From Clostridiales bacterium (GTDB lineage: Bacteria > Bacillota > Clostridia > Oscillospirales > Oscillospiraceae), in contig JAJBTD010000119.1 in NCBI GenBank assembly GCA_020861055.1, positions 1-8,274 on the forward strand: DNA of 8,274 nt, read 5' to 3'. Each line of letters opens with the position of its first letter. The first letter of the stretch is position 1. The notes beneath the pieces were generated by a model. It did no database searches. It was given only the letters and a program-made list of their open reading frames with translations, and was not told where the DNA came from. Shown here in pieces: positions 1 through 5,511 of the stretch. The position numbers and the translations under genes are program-made.

Positions 1-2228
1 CTGGCCTTGGAAAACAGCCGGTGGGTGCCGATGAGCACATCCACCAAGCCGCTCTCCAGCTCCCGGAGGATGCGCTTGACCTGGGCAGGGGTCTGGAACC
101 GGCTGATGACGGCGATCTTCACCGGGAAGCCCTGGAAACGCTGGACGGCGGTCTGGTAGTGCTGATTGGCCAGGACGGTGGTGGGCACCAGAATCGCCGC
201 CTGCTTCCCCTCCAGGACGCACTTCATCACCGCCCGGAGGGCCACCTCCGTCTTGCCGTAGCCCACATCTCCGCAGAGGAGACGGTCCATGGGGATGGGT
301 TTCTCCATGTCGCCCTTGATCTCCTGGACGCACCGGAGCTGATCCTCCGTCTCCTGATACTCGAATTTGTCCTCAAACTCCTTTTGCCAGGGGTCGTCCG
401 GATGGAAGGCATATCCCGGCTGGCGCTGGCGCTGGGCGTAGAGCTGGATGAGCCCTTTGGCCAACTCCTTGGTGGCTTTTCTGGCACGGCTTTTGGCCTT
501 GGCCCAGTCAGTTCCCCCCAACTTGGACAGCCGGGTGCGCTCCCCAGCCTCCTCTCCCCCGCCAATGTATTTGCTCACCAGGTCCAGCTGAGTGGCCGGG
601 ACATAGAGGGTGTCCGAACCGGCATAGGCCAGCTTGATGTAGTCCTTCTCGACCCCGTCCACCTTCATCTTGACCAGCTCCACGAACCGGCCGATGCCGT
701 GGGTCTCGTGTACCACCAGGTCGCCGGGGGACAGATCAGTGAAGCTCTGGAGTTTCTGGCGGTTGCTGTCTTTCCGTTTGGCCGACGCCTTGCTGCTGTG
801 GAGCGGCGGAGCAGCTCCCTCGGTGAGCACAGCGAAGCCGGGATACTCCATGCCTGCTGACAGTCCTCCTACCGTCAAAATGGTTTCACCTGGCTTTGGG
901 AGGGTCTTCAAATCCAGGTCGATAGCGGCAGGAACGCCATTCTCCTGTAGCATCGTCCACAGGGCTTTCACCCGCCCCTGAGTGGCGCAGAGTACCACCG
1001 TGGCCGCCCCGTCCCGCTGATAGTGCTGTAGGTCGGAGAGGGCAGTCTCCAGGCTGGCCCCAAAAGAGGGTAACTGCTTACAGGGGACAGAGATCAGGGC
1101 CACCGGGTCGCAGGGACAGGTGGAGGTTGCGAAGCTGTCCAGGAAAGCGGCGGGATACTGCCGGGTCATCCGCCGGACAAAGCCAGCCCAGTCTGCCCCA
1201 TAGGACAGGCCCTCCCGGAGAACGCCAGCTTGGGTCAAGGCGGTCTGGTCCTCGGTGAGCCGCCAGAGATAGTGCTCCCCGGCCGACTTGCACCGGGGGC
1301 TGTCCGCCCAGAGGACGGCGGCAAGCTCCGGCAGATAGTCCGCTCCGCAGGCAAATTGTGGGTAGATTAAATCCAGATACCGGTCGGCGGCGGCAAAGGC
1401 ATGGCCCTGCTCCAACGCTTCGGCATCCCGGAGAAGGGTTTCTCTCAGGGCAGAGGTGTCCCGCTTTTTGTCCCGCTCCAGGCGACGGACCGTCTTTTGC
1501 AGCTCCGCCGTCAGCCCCTCCAGACCACCCGGAGCCAGCTGGGGCAGAGTCTCGGCGGCGGGGAGCACCAGGACAGAGGAAATATTTTCTACCCGGCGCT
1601 GGGTGCCTGGGTCAAACAGGCCGATAGTGTCTACCTCATCTCCCCAGAACTCCACCCGGACGGGGGCCTCCAGGTTGGGGGGATAGATATCCAGGATGCC
1701 GCCCCGGAGGGCAAACTGCCCCGGTCCCTCCACCCGGTCGCACCGGCTGTATCCGGCGGCAATCAGTCGTCCAGGCAGCTGTTGCAGCTCCATCTCCTGA
1801 CCCGTCCTCAGCCGGAGAGAGGCCCGTTCCAGGGCCTCCGGAGGCAAGGTGCGCTGCATCAGCCCTTCCACTGTGGCGATAAGGAACCTCCACTCCCCGG
1901 AACGGAGCCGCTGAAACGTTCCCAGCCGCCGCTGCTCCCACTGGTGGGAGGTGGTGGCGTCGTGAAAGGTGAACTCCCGGCCTGCGAGAAACAGCGGCTC
2001 CTCCCCGGTAAAGGCCCGCAAATCGGCGGACAGCTTCTGTCCCTCATTCTCGTCCGGGCACAGCAGCACCACCGGGCAGTCCAGCTGAGCCTGTAATGCG
2101 GCGGCCATCTGTGCCCGGTGGACGGCAGAAAGACCGGACACTCCAATGGGAGAGCGTCCGGCGTCCAGCTGAGCGACCAGCTCCTGATATTCCGGCAGAC
2201 GGGGGAGGATTTGAATGAGCTGCTTCAT
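1..2228 (-). CDS. mfd: Transcription-repair coupling factor Mfd (N-terminal 742 residues, cut by window edge)
   Basis: Mfd is an ATP-driven DNA translocase that removes RNA polymerase stalled at DNA lesions and recruits UvrA for nucleotide excision repair. In order, the translation shows a UvrB-like N-terminal module with VEGPGQFALRGGILDIYPP at about residues 166-184, a less conserved middle region, the CarD-like RNA-polymerase-interacting domain (SPGDLVVHETHGIG from residue 500, through YVPATQLDLVSKYIG), and the start of the RecG-like translocase with the Walker A motif GDVGYGKT at 653-660 (bases 249-272). It ends inside the helicase at GTHRLFSKA, so the DEAD-type box, motifs III-VI and the C-terminal autoinhibitory domain lie beyond the left edge. 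The family is usually about 1150-1180 residues, so roughly 400 are missing. The ATG start (MKQLIQILPRLPEYQ) has an AAGGAG ribosome binding site 8 bases upstream. It lies 33 bases after pth and is probably co-transcribed with it. No frameshift is seen. Confidence 0.97.
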   Translation of the reverse strand, partial: MKQLIQILPRLPEYQELVAQLDAGRSPIGVSGLSAVHRAQMAAALQAQLDCPVVLLCPDENEGQKLSADLRAFTGEEPLFLAGREFTFHDATTSHQWEQRRLGTFQRLRSGEWRFLIATVEGLMQRTLPPEALERASLRLRTGQEMELQQLPGRLIAAGYSRCDRVEGPGQFALRGGILDIYPPNLEAPVRVEFWGDEVDTIGLFDPGTQRRVENISSVLVLPAAETLPQLAPGGLEGLTAELQKTVRRLERDKKRDTSALRETLLRDAEALEQGHAFAAADRYLDLIYPQFACGADYLPELAAVLWADSPRCKSAGEHYLWRLTEDQTALTQAGVLREGLSYGADWAGFVRRMTRQYPAAFLDSFATSTCPCDPVALISVPCKQLPSFGASLETALSDLQHYQRDGAATVVLCATQGRVKALWTMLQENGVPAAIDLDLKTLPKPGETILTVGGLSAGMEYPGFAVLTEGAAPPLHSSKASAKRKDSNRQKLQSFTDLSPGDLVVHETHGIGRFVELVKMKVDGVEKDYIKLAYAGSDTLYVPATQLDLVSKYIGGGEEAGERTRLSKLGGTDWAKAKSRARKATKELAKGLIQLYAQRQRQPGYAFHPDDPWQKEFEDKFEYQETEDQLRCVQEIKGDMEKPIPMDRLLCGDVGYGKTEVALRAVMKCVLEGKQAAILVPTTVLANQHYQTAVQRFQGFPVKIAVISRFQTPAQVKRILRELESGLVDVLIGTHRLFSKA

Positions 2229-2261
2229 AATACGTTCTCCTTGGGGACGTTGTTGGGCAGA

Positions 2262-2870
2262 TCAGTCCCCCTGCTTTCCATTATATAGGTTCATCGCCCG
2301 ATCCATGCCCTGGGTGATGATACATTCGAGGGCATCGCAGGCTTTCTCTGCCGCCTGCTCGATCAGCTTCCGGTCCTGGGGAGAAAACTTGCCCAACACC
2401 CAGTCTACCAGGTCGTAGTCCGGGTGGGGCTTCTTCCCCACGCCGATTTTCACTCGGGGGAAGTTCTCACTGTCCAGCATATTGATAATGGATTTCAGAC
2501 CGTTGTGCCCACCGGCGGAGCCGCTTCTCCGCAGACGAATCCTGCCAGGTTCCAGGCTGATATCATCGGATACCACCAGACAGCGCTCTGGGGGCACCTT
2601 GTAAAAGGCGGCTGCCTCCTGAACCGCTGTGCCGGAGAGATTCATATAAGTGTTGGGCTTCATCAGCAGCACCTTATGACCCCCGATCTCAGCCGTGGCA
2701 GTGAGAGCCTTGAACCGGATACGGCGGATATCTGCCCCCAGGCGGCGAGCCATGGTGTCCCCGGTGAGGAAACCCACGTTATGCCGGGTATTCTCATACT
2801 CCCGGCCCGGATTTCCCAGGAAACAAATGACCCACTCTATACCGCCGCTTTTTCGGTCAGAAAAAAACAT
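2262..2870 (-). CDS. pth: Peptidyl-tRNA hydrolase
   Basis: Pth cleaves the ester bond of peptidyl-tRNAs that drop off ribosomes, freeing tRNA; it is a soluble, normally essential enzyme. The 202-residue product carries the whole active site of the bacterial Pth family: FLGNPG with Asn20, TRHNVGF with catalytic His30, MKPNTYMNLSG with Asn77, VVSDDISLEPG with Asp102, and SAGGHNGLKSI with Asn123 (compare E. coli Asn10, His20, Asn68, Asp93, Asn114). An in-frame upstream start at 2912 would give 216 residues, but the start at 2870 is preferred because AAGGAGG sits 8 bases before it. Even so, about ten residues (MFFSDRKSGG) precede the first conserved strand, more than in E. coli. The residue before the Asp-Asp pair is Ser, where His or Tyr is common. 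It follows prs by 96 bases and precedes mfd by 33, so the three are probably one operon. Confidence 0.97.
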   Translation of the reverse strand: MFFSDRKSGGIEWVICFLGNPGREYENTRHNVGFLTGDTMARRLGADIRRIRFKALTATAEIGGHKVLLMKPNTYMNLSGTAVQEAAAFYKVPPERCLVVSDDISLEPGRIRLRRSGSAGGHNGLKSIINMLDSENFPRVKIGVGKKPHPDYDLVDWVLGKFSPQDRKLIEQAAEKACDALECIITQGMDRAMNLYNGKQGD

Positions 2871-2878
2871 CTTGAGTG

Positions 2879-2885
2879 CCTCCTT
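2879..2885 (-). promoter_or_regulatory. Shine-Dalgarno site that sets the pth start
   Basis: On the minus strand this reads AAGGAGG, with 8 bases to the ATG at 2870. It decides in favour of the 202-residue pth product over the longer in-frame start at 2912, which lies inside the intergenic hairpin region and has no comparable site. Confidence 0.85.
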
Positions 2886-2895
2886 GACACGACTG

Positions 2896-2924
2896 ACAGG
2901 GGATGCCGACACGGCACCCCCTGT
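2896..2924 (-). other. Stable hairpin in the prs-pth intergenic region
   Basis: On the minus-strand transcript, ACAGGGGGTGCCG pairs with CGGCATCCCCTGT over 13 base pairs (one a G-U pair), with a 3-base TGT loop. No T run follows on either strand, so it is not a classic intrinsic terminator. It ends 10 bases before the pth Shine-Dalgarno site. A more distant pair, ACGACTG just after prs with CAGTCGT just after the hairpin, could enclose it in a larger structure. Likely roles are mRNA processing, 3' protection of the prs message, or partial attenuation; these are inference. Confidence 0.7.
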
Positions 2925-2966
2925 TTCGGCCCGCTGCGAGCCGTTTTCTTTTGATTCGACAGTCGT

Positions 2967-3959
2967 TTATGCGTAGATGGAGGAGATGGAAACCTCATTA
3001 TAGATACGTCCGATCGCCTCCGCGAACATATTGGCTGTGGAGAGATACTTGATCTTGCTGCATTTCAGGGCCTTCTCCGGTGCGGGGATGGTGTCCAGGA
3101 AGATCAGCTCGTCCAGGACGGAGTTCTCGATCCGCTCCAGAGCAGGGCCGGAGAGGACTCCATGGGTGGCGCAGGCGGATACGCTCTTGGCGCCGCCCTC
3201 TTCCACCAGGGCACGGGCAGCTCCACAGAGGGAGCCTGCGGTATCCACCATGTCGTCCAGCAGGATGACGTCCTTGCCCCGAACATCGCCGATAATGTTC
3301 TTTACCTCGGACTGGTTTGCCTTTTGGCGGCGCTTGTCCACAATGGCCAGGGGCAGATTCATCTTCTGAGCAAAGGCTCTCGCCCGTGCCACAGAGCCAA
3401 CATCGGGAGAAACCACCACCGTCTCGTCCTCATGGCCCCGGAACCGCTCCTGGAAGTAATGGATAAACAGAGGCGAGCCAGGAATATTGTCCATGGGGAT
3501 GTCAAAGAAGCCCTGGATCTGGGCGCAGTGGATGTCCATGGTGAGCACGTGGTTCACACCGGCGCTGACCAACAGGTTAGCGGTGAGCTTTGCAGAGATG
3601 GGGTCACGGGGCTTTGTCTTACGATCCTGGCGGGCATAGCCGTAATAGGGAATGACGGCGGTAATGCGTCCGGCAGAGGCCCGCTTACAGGCGTCGATCA
3701 TGACGCACAACTCCATCAGATGATCATTGACGGAGCGATAATCCGAAGTGCCCCGAACTCCGGTAGCACAGGTGGACTGAATCAGAAACACATCACTTCC
3801 CCGAACCGTCTCATAGAAGGAGACATAACTCTCACCGTCAGAAAACTGCCCGCACTCGGCATTTCCCAGCGGCACGTCCAGGGTGCGGCAGATCTCCCTG
3901 GCCAGGGGAATATTGGAGCTGCCCGCAAAAATCTTGATGTCCTTGCCATGTGAAATCAT
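2967..3959 (-). CDS. prs: Ribose-phosphate pyrophosphokinase (PRPP synthetase, class I-like)
   Basis: Prs transfers pyrophosphate from ATP to ribose-5-phosphate, giving PRPP for purine, pyrimidine, NAD, histidine and tryptophan synthesis in the cytosol. Visible motifs are QFSDGE (38-43), PYYGYARQDRK (104-114, ATP site), MDIHCAQIQGFFDIP with catalytic His144, SPDVGSVARAR (184-194), the flexible-loop KRR (209-211), and the PRPP loop DVILLDDMVDTAGSL (230-244). The start at 3959 is chosen because GAGGAGAG lies just upstream; an in-frame GTG at 4010 has no ribosome binding site and would add 17 residues unlike the family. The product is 330 residues, whereas class I enzymes are usually about 315. 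The extra length seems to lie at residues 65-76 (ATGVRGTSDYRS), between the QST strand and the VNDHLMEL helix. It is the first gene of a probable prs-pth-mfd operon driven from the divergent region upstream. Confidence 0.97.
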   Translation of the reverse strand: MISHGKDIKIFAGSSNIPLAREICRTLDVPLGNAECGQFSDGESYVSFYETVRGSDVFLIQSTCATGVRGTSDYRSVNDHLMELCVMIDACKRASAGRITAVIPYYGYARQDRKTKPRDPISAKLTANLLVSAGVNHVLTMDIHCAQIQGFFDIPMDNIPGSPLFIHYFQERFRGHEDETVVVSPDVGSVARARAFAQKMNLPLAIVDKRRQKANQSEVKNIIGDVRGKDVILLDDMVDTAGSLCGAARALVEEGGAKSVSACATHGVLSGPALERIENSVLDELIFLDTIPAPEKALKCSKIKYLSTANMFAEAIGRIYNEVSISSIYA

Positions 3960-3966
3960 ATCTTTA

Positions 3967-3974
3967 CTCTCCTC
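3967..3974 (-). promoter_or_regulatory. Shine-Dalgarno site that sets the prs start
   Basis: On the minus strand this reads GAGGAGAG; its AGGAG core is 9 bases from the ATG at 3959. It supports the 330-residue Prs (MISHGKDIKIFAGSSN) over the 347-residue reading from a GTG at 4010. Confidence 0.75.
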
Positions 3975-4085
3975 TGCTGTCGTTGGATACGTTTCTCTTA
4001 CGTCCTGCACTGCGCCAATAAAGAAAAAGAGACTTGAGCGATGACACGATGGGCTGGGAGGCGCACGTTCCCTTTACACCCTGTT

Positions 4086-4114
4086 ATTATAACGCATTCG
4101 AACCGAGGCCGCAA
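4086..4114 (-). promoter_or_regulatory. Probable SigA promoter of prs
   Basis: On the minus strand there is a perfect TATAAT -10 box (4086-4091), 17 bases from TTGCGG (4109-4114), which keeps only the TTG of the TTGACA consensus. Transcription would begin near 4079, giving prs a leader of about 120 bases. The weak -35 box and the inverted repeat overlapping it suggest that regulator binding could affect it. Confidence 0.55.
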
Positions 4115-4139
4115 GGATTTCCCCCAAAATCGGTTCGAA
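4097..4139. repeat. Perfect 10-bp inverted repeat over the prs promoter
   Basis: TTCGAACCGA at 4097-4106 is matched exactly by its reverse complement TCGGTTCGAA at 4130-4139, with 23 bases between. One arm lies in the spacer of the predicted prs promoter and the other just upstream of its -35 box, the layout of an operator bound by a dimeric regulator or by two dimers. Each arm also contains the self-palindrome TTCGAA. If transcription starts further upstream, near 4183, the same bases would form an RNA hairpin in the prs leader. Confidence 0.7.
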
Positions 4140-4189
4140 AAGAGGAAAAACCTTGGCATCTGGTGCCTTTGGTTCAGTCAGCAGGCATT

Positions 4190-4195
4190 ATTATA
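4190..4195 (-). promoter_or_regulatory. Second TATAAT box upstream of prs (possible distal promoter)
   Basis: TTATTATAAC occurs at 4188-4197 and again, exactly 104 bases away, at 4084-4093, so both minus-strand TATAAT boxes share their neighbouring bases. No good -35 box is seen 16-18 bases upstream of this copy (GTGGAT at 17), so a distal prs promoter is only possible. Just downstream, 4149-4174 can fold into an interrupted hairpin (AACC/GGTT and GGCA/TGCC) followed by a short T run on the minus strand. Confidence 0.3.
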
Positions 4196-4363
4196 ACAAA
4201 CCAGAAGGGAAAATCCACTGTTTTCCTCAATATTTTTCCAGGTTTCTCCCTTCTTTTCCCTGTTGCACAAATTTCAATTCCTATTATTTTGAAAATTGGT
4301 CGGATTGGCAACGTTCTATCAGTGGAATTTAGCTCTATATTGAAAATTTTCGCCATTTTCCCG

Positions 4364-4392
4364 TTGACAAGGGACGTATAGGCTGATAAAAT
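4364..4392 (+). promoter_or_regulatory. Strong SigA-type promoter of the rplU operon
   Basis: A consensus TTGACA (4364-4369) lies 17 bases from TAAAAT (4387-4392, five of six matches to TATAAT). AT-rich DNA precedes the -35 box. Transcription should begin around 4399, giving rplU a leader of about 80 bases. High strength suits ribosomal protein genes. Confidence 0.88.
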
Positions 4393-4399
4393 ATAAAAG

Positions 4400-4480
4400 C
4401 CGCTTTGAAAGGGTTTAAGCCAGGGGGTACTCTGCACCCGGGAGAGCGAGTCCGTAATCAAGGAAAGAGGTGCATTTTGC
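4400..4480 (+). promoter_or_regulatory. rplU 5' leader with competing pairings, possible L21-type autoregulatory leader
   Basis: TGCACC (4433-4438) is complementary to GGTGCA (4469-4474), which overlaps the GAGGTG Shine-Dalgarno site (4467-4472) of rplU. The same bases can instead pair locally: GGGT 4425-4428 with ACCC 4436-4439, or GG-ACTC 4426-4432 with GAGTCC 4448-4453. A switch between an open and a blocked ribosome binding site is therefore possible. L21 leaders are known before rplU in Firmicutes; I cannot confirm that this matches that family, and the stems are short. Confidence 0.45.
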
Positions 4481-4795
4481 ATGACCGCTATTATCGTGAC
4501 CGGCGGCAAGCAGTATAAGGTGGCTGAGGGCGACACCCTCTTCATCGAGAAGCTGCCTGTGGAGGCCGGAGACAACGTGACCTTTGACCAGGTGCTGGCC
4601 GTCATCGACGGGGAGAACGCCACCTTCGGCACTCCCATTGTGGAGGGCGCCAAGGTCGAGGCCTCTGTCGTGAAGAACGGCAAGGGCAAGAAGATCCGCG
4701 TGCTCAAGTACAAGCCCAAGAGTGGCTATAAGCGCACTCAGGGTCACCGTCAGCCCTACACCAAGGTGACCATCGGCAAGATCGTCGTCGCCTGA
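4481..4795 (+). CDS. rplU: 50S ribosomal protein L21
   Basis: L21 binds 23S rRNA in the large ribosomal subunit. The 104-residue product has the family's full length and signature: an N-terminal AIIVTGGKQYKVAEGD, a central strand with FGTPIVEGAKVEASVV, and a basic C-terminal segment KKIRVLKYKPKSGYKRTQGHRQPYT ending in KVTIGKIVVA (split here only for description). The ATG is supported by GAGGTG ending 8 bases upstream. Its TGA stop shares one base with the prp start at 4795, so the two are probably translationally coupled. It is the first gene of the rplU-prp-rpmA operon, read from the TTGACA/TAAAAT promoter. Its leader may let L21 or another factor control translation. Confidence 0.98.
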   Translation: MTAIIVTGGKQYKVAEGDTLFIEKLPVEAGDNVTFDQVLAVIDGENATFGTPIVEGAKVEASVVKNGKGKKIRVLKYKPKSGYKRTQGHRQPYTKVTIGKIVVA

Positions 4796-5124
4796 TGATC
4801 GCCGTCACCTTTCATTTGGAGGGGGCCAGGATCGTCAGCGTGGACGTTCGTGGGCACAGCGGCTACGCCGAAGAGGGGGCCGACCTGATCTGCAACACTG
4901 TTGTCGCCGCCATCCAGCTGGTGGAGTGTACTGTCAATGACGTGCTCGGCCTGGCTGCGGCGGTGAAGGTGGAGCCGGAGGAGCCCCACATCTCCCTCCA
5001 TCTCCCTGGCGGACTGTCCGAGGAGGACGAGCATACCTGTCAGAATCTGCTGACCGGCATGATGGTCTATCTCACCAGCCTTCGCCAGCAATTTCCCGAT
5101 TATATCACTGTAACGGAGGTGTAA
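4795..5124 (+). CDS. prp: Ribosomal-processing cysteine protease Prp (YsxB family)
   Basis: Prp removes the short N-terminal extension of L27 in Firmicutes and relatives that carry one, a step needed for active ribosomes in Staphylococcus aureus. The 109-residue product fits the family in length and position, between rplU and rpmA. The dyad is present: His21 in RGHSGYAEEG and Cys33 in GADLICNTVV, 12 residues apart as in S. aureus (His22, Cys34), with Asp30 matching Asp31. The residues after the cysteine are odd: NTVV replaces the more usual small-residue run ending in Ser (AGAS in S. aureus). No good ribosome binding site precedes the start, whose A is also the last base of the rplU stop, which points to translational coupling. 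Its target site is present in the next gene, so the pair is self-consistent. Confidence 0.92.
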   Translation: MIAVTFHLEGARIVSVDVRGHSGYAEEGADLICNTVVAAIQLVECTVNDVLGLAAAVKVEPEEPHISLHLPGGLSEEDEHTCQNLLTGMMVYLTSLRQQFPDYITVTEV

Positions 5125-5129
5125 CACCC

Positions 5130-5414
5130 ATGCTGAATATTTCTCTCCAGTTCTTCGCTCACAAGAAGGGCGGCGGTTCCACCAAGAACGGCCGTGATTC
5201 CGAGTCCAAGCGTCTGGGCGTCAAGCGGGCCGATGGACAGTTCGTCCTGGCCGGCAACATTCTGGTTCGTCAGCGCGGCACCAAGATCCATCCCGGCACC
5301 AACGTGGCCAAGGGGAAGGACGACACTCTGTTCGCTCTCAAGGACGGCACCGTCAAGTTTGAGCGCAAGGGCAAGGACCGCAAGCAGGTCTCCATCGTCG
5401 AGATCGCTCAGTAA
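5130..5414 (+). CDS. rpmA: 50S ribosomal protein L27 with cleavable N-terminal extension
   Basis: L27 lies beside the peptidyl-transferase centre; its N-terminal tail reaches the tRNA ends. The 94-residue product begins MLNISLQFFAHKKGGGSTKN. In Firmicutes the leader ending in QFF is removed by Prp, so mature L27 should start at Ala10 (AHKKGGG). The rest is typical, with GRDSESKRLGVKR, the conserved IHPGTNVAKGKDDTLFALKDG, and a basic C-terminal end. GGAGGTG, which lies within the last codons and stop of prp, is 8 bases from this ATG; the gap between the genes is only 5 bases. GGTG and CACC flank the prp TAA stop and could form a small hairpin that a ribosome finishing prp would open. A strong terminator follows 11 bases after the stop. 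Confidence 0.98.
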   Translation: MLNISLQFFAHKKGGGSTKNGRDSESKRLGVKRADGQFVLAGNILVRQRGTKIHPGTNVAKGKDDTLFALKDGTVKFERKGKDRKQVSIVEIAQ

Positions 5415-5425
5415 GAGGAACTACG

Positions 5426-5463
5426 AAAAAGGCGTGCTGAGAGCTTTCCAGCACGCCTTTTTT
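5426..5463 (+). terminator. Intrinsic terminator after rpmA
   Basis: AAAAAGGCGTGCTG (5426-5439) pairs perfectly with CAGCACGCCTTTTT (5449-5462) around a 9-base loop, and the right side ends in a run of six T. The 14-bp stem with its T tract is a textbook rho-independent terminator closing the rplU-prp-rpmA operon. Confidence 0.93.
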
Positions 5464-5464
5464 A

Positions 5465-5488
5465 CCGGAAGGGCGTCTCCCCTTCCGG
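5465..5488 (+). other. Second hairpin just before the obgE ribosome binding site
   Basis: CCGGAAGGG (5465-5473) pairs perfectly with CCCTTCCGG (5480-5488) around a 6-base loop. It begins one base after the T run of the rpmA terminator and is not followed by T residues. It would sit at the 5' side of the obgE translation start, 23 bases before the ATG. Its role is unknown; it could stabilise a processed obgE mRNA end or affect read-through. Confidence 0.65.
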
Positions 5489-5511
5489 CATCGCTGTGAG
5501 GTACAATCAAA

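Larger units (their letters stand above)
3960..4480. other. Divergent control region between prs and rplU
   Basis: This 521-base stretch holds no convincing gene. It separates minus-strand prs from plus-strand rplU and is clearly richer in A and T than the flanking genes, especially 4180-4400. It contains the prs promoter and leader, a 10-bp inverted repeat (4097-4106 with 4130-4139), a second TATAAT box (4190-4195), an AT-rich tract before the rplU promoter that could act as an UP element, the rplU promoter itself, and an rplU leader of about 80 bases. In the prs leader, TGCGCC at 4011-4016 could pair with GGCGCA at 4060-4065, a weak structure. Confidence 0.85.

Noticed and set aside
21..860. 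Long plus-strand open frame (279 codons)
   Set aside because: It lies antisense to mfd, whose minus-strand frame is continuous with clear Mfd motifs. The translation has no recognisable domain; such antisense frames are common in GC-rich genes.
1401..2096. Plus-strand open frame (231 codons)
   Set aside because: It is antisense to the UvrB-like module of mfd, rich in Gly, Pro, Leu and Gln without any domain, and has no convincing ribosome binding site.
3162..3953. Plus-strand open frame (263 codons)
   Set aside because: It is an antisense shadow of prs, which has every PRPP synthetase motif on the other strand.
3960..4079. ykkC-type PRPP riboswitch in the prs leader
   Set aside because: The roughly 120-base leader shows none of the conserved ykkC sequence blocks I know and only one weak long-range stem.
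4097..4139. PurR PurBox pair upstream of prs
   Set aside because: The CGAAC/GTTCG orientation is right, but the flanking bases are not AT-rich as in the PurBox and the cores are 29 bases apart rather than about 22-23.
4130..4145. GGTTCGAA as a tRNA T-loop remnant or attachment site
   Set aside because: No acceptor, D or anticodon arms are found nearby and no integrase is present; the bases are better explained as one arm of the inverted repeat.
4034..4381. Possible 115-residue gene on the plus strand in the divergent region
   Set aside because: It runs through the prs promoter dyad and into the rplU promoter, changes composition midway, has no good ribosome binding site and matches no family I know.
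4174..4719. Minus-strand open frame across the rplU promoter and rplU
   Set aside because: It is antisense to rplU and includes AT-rich control DNA; there is no recognisable domain.
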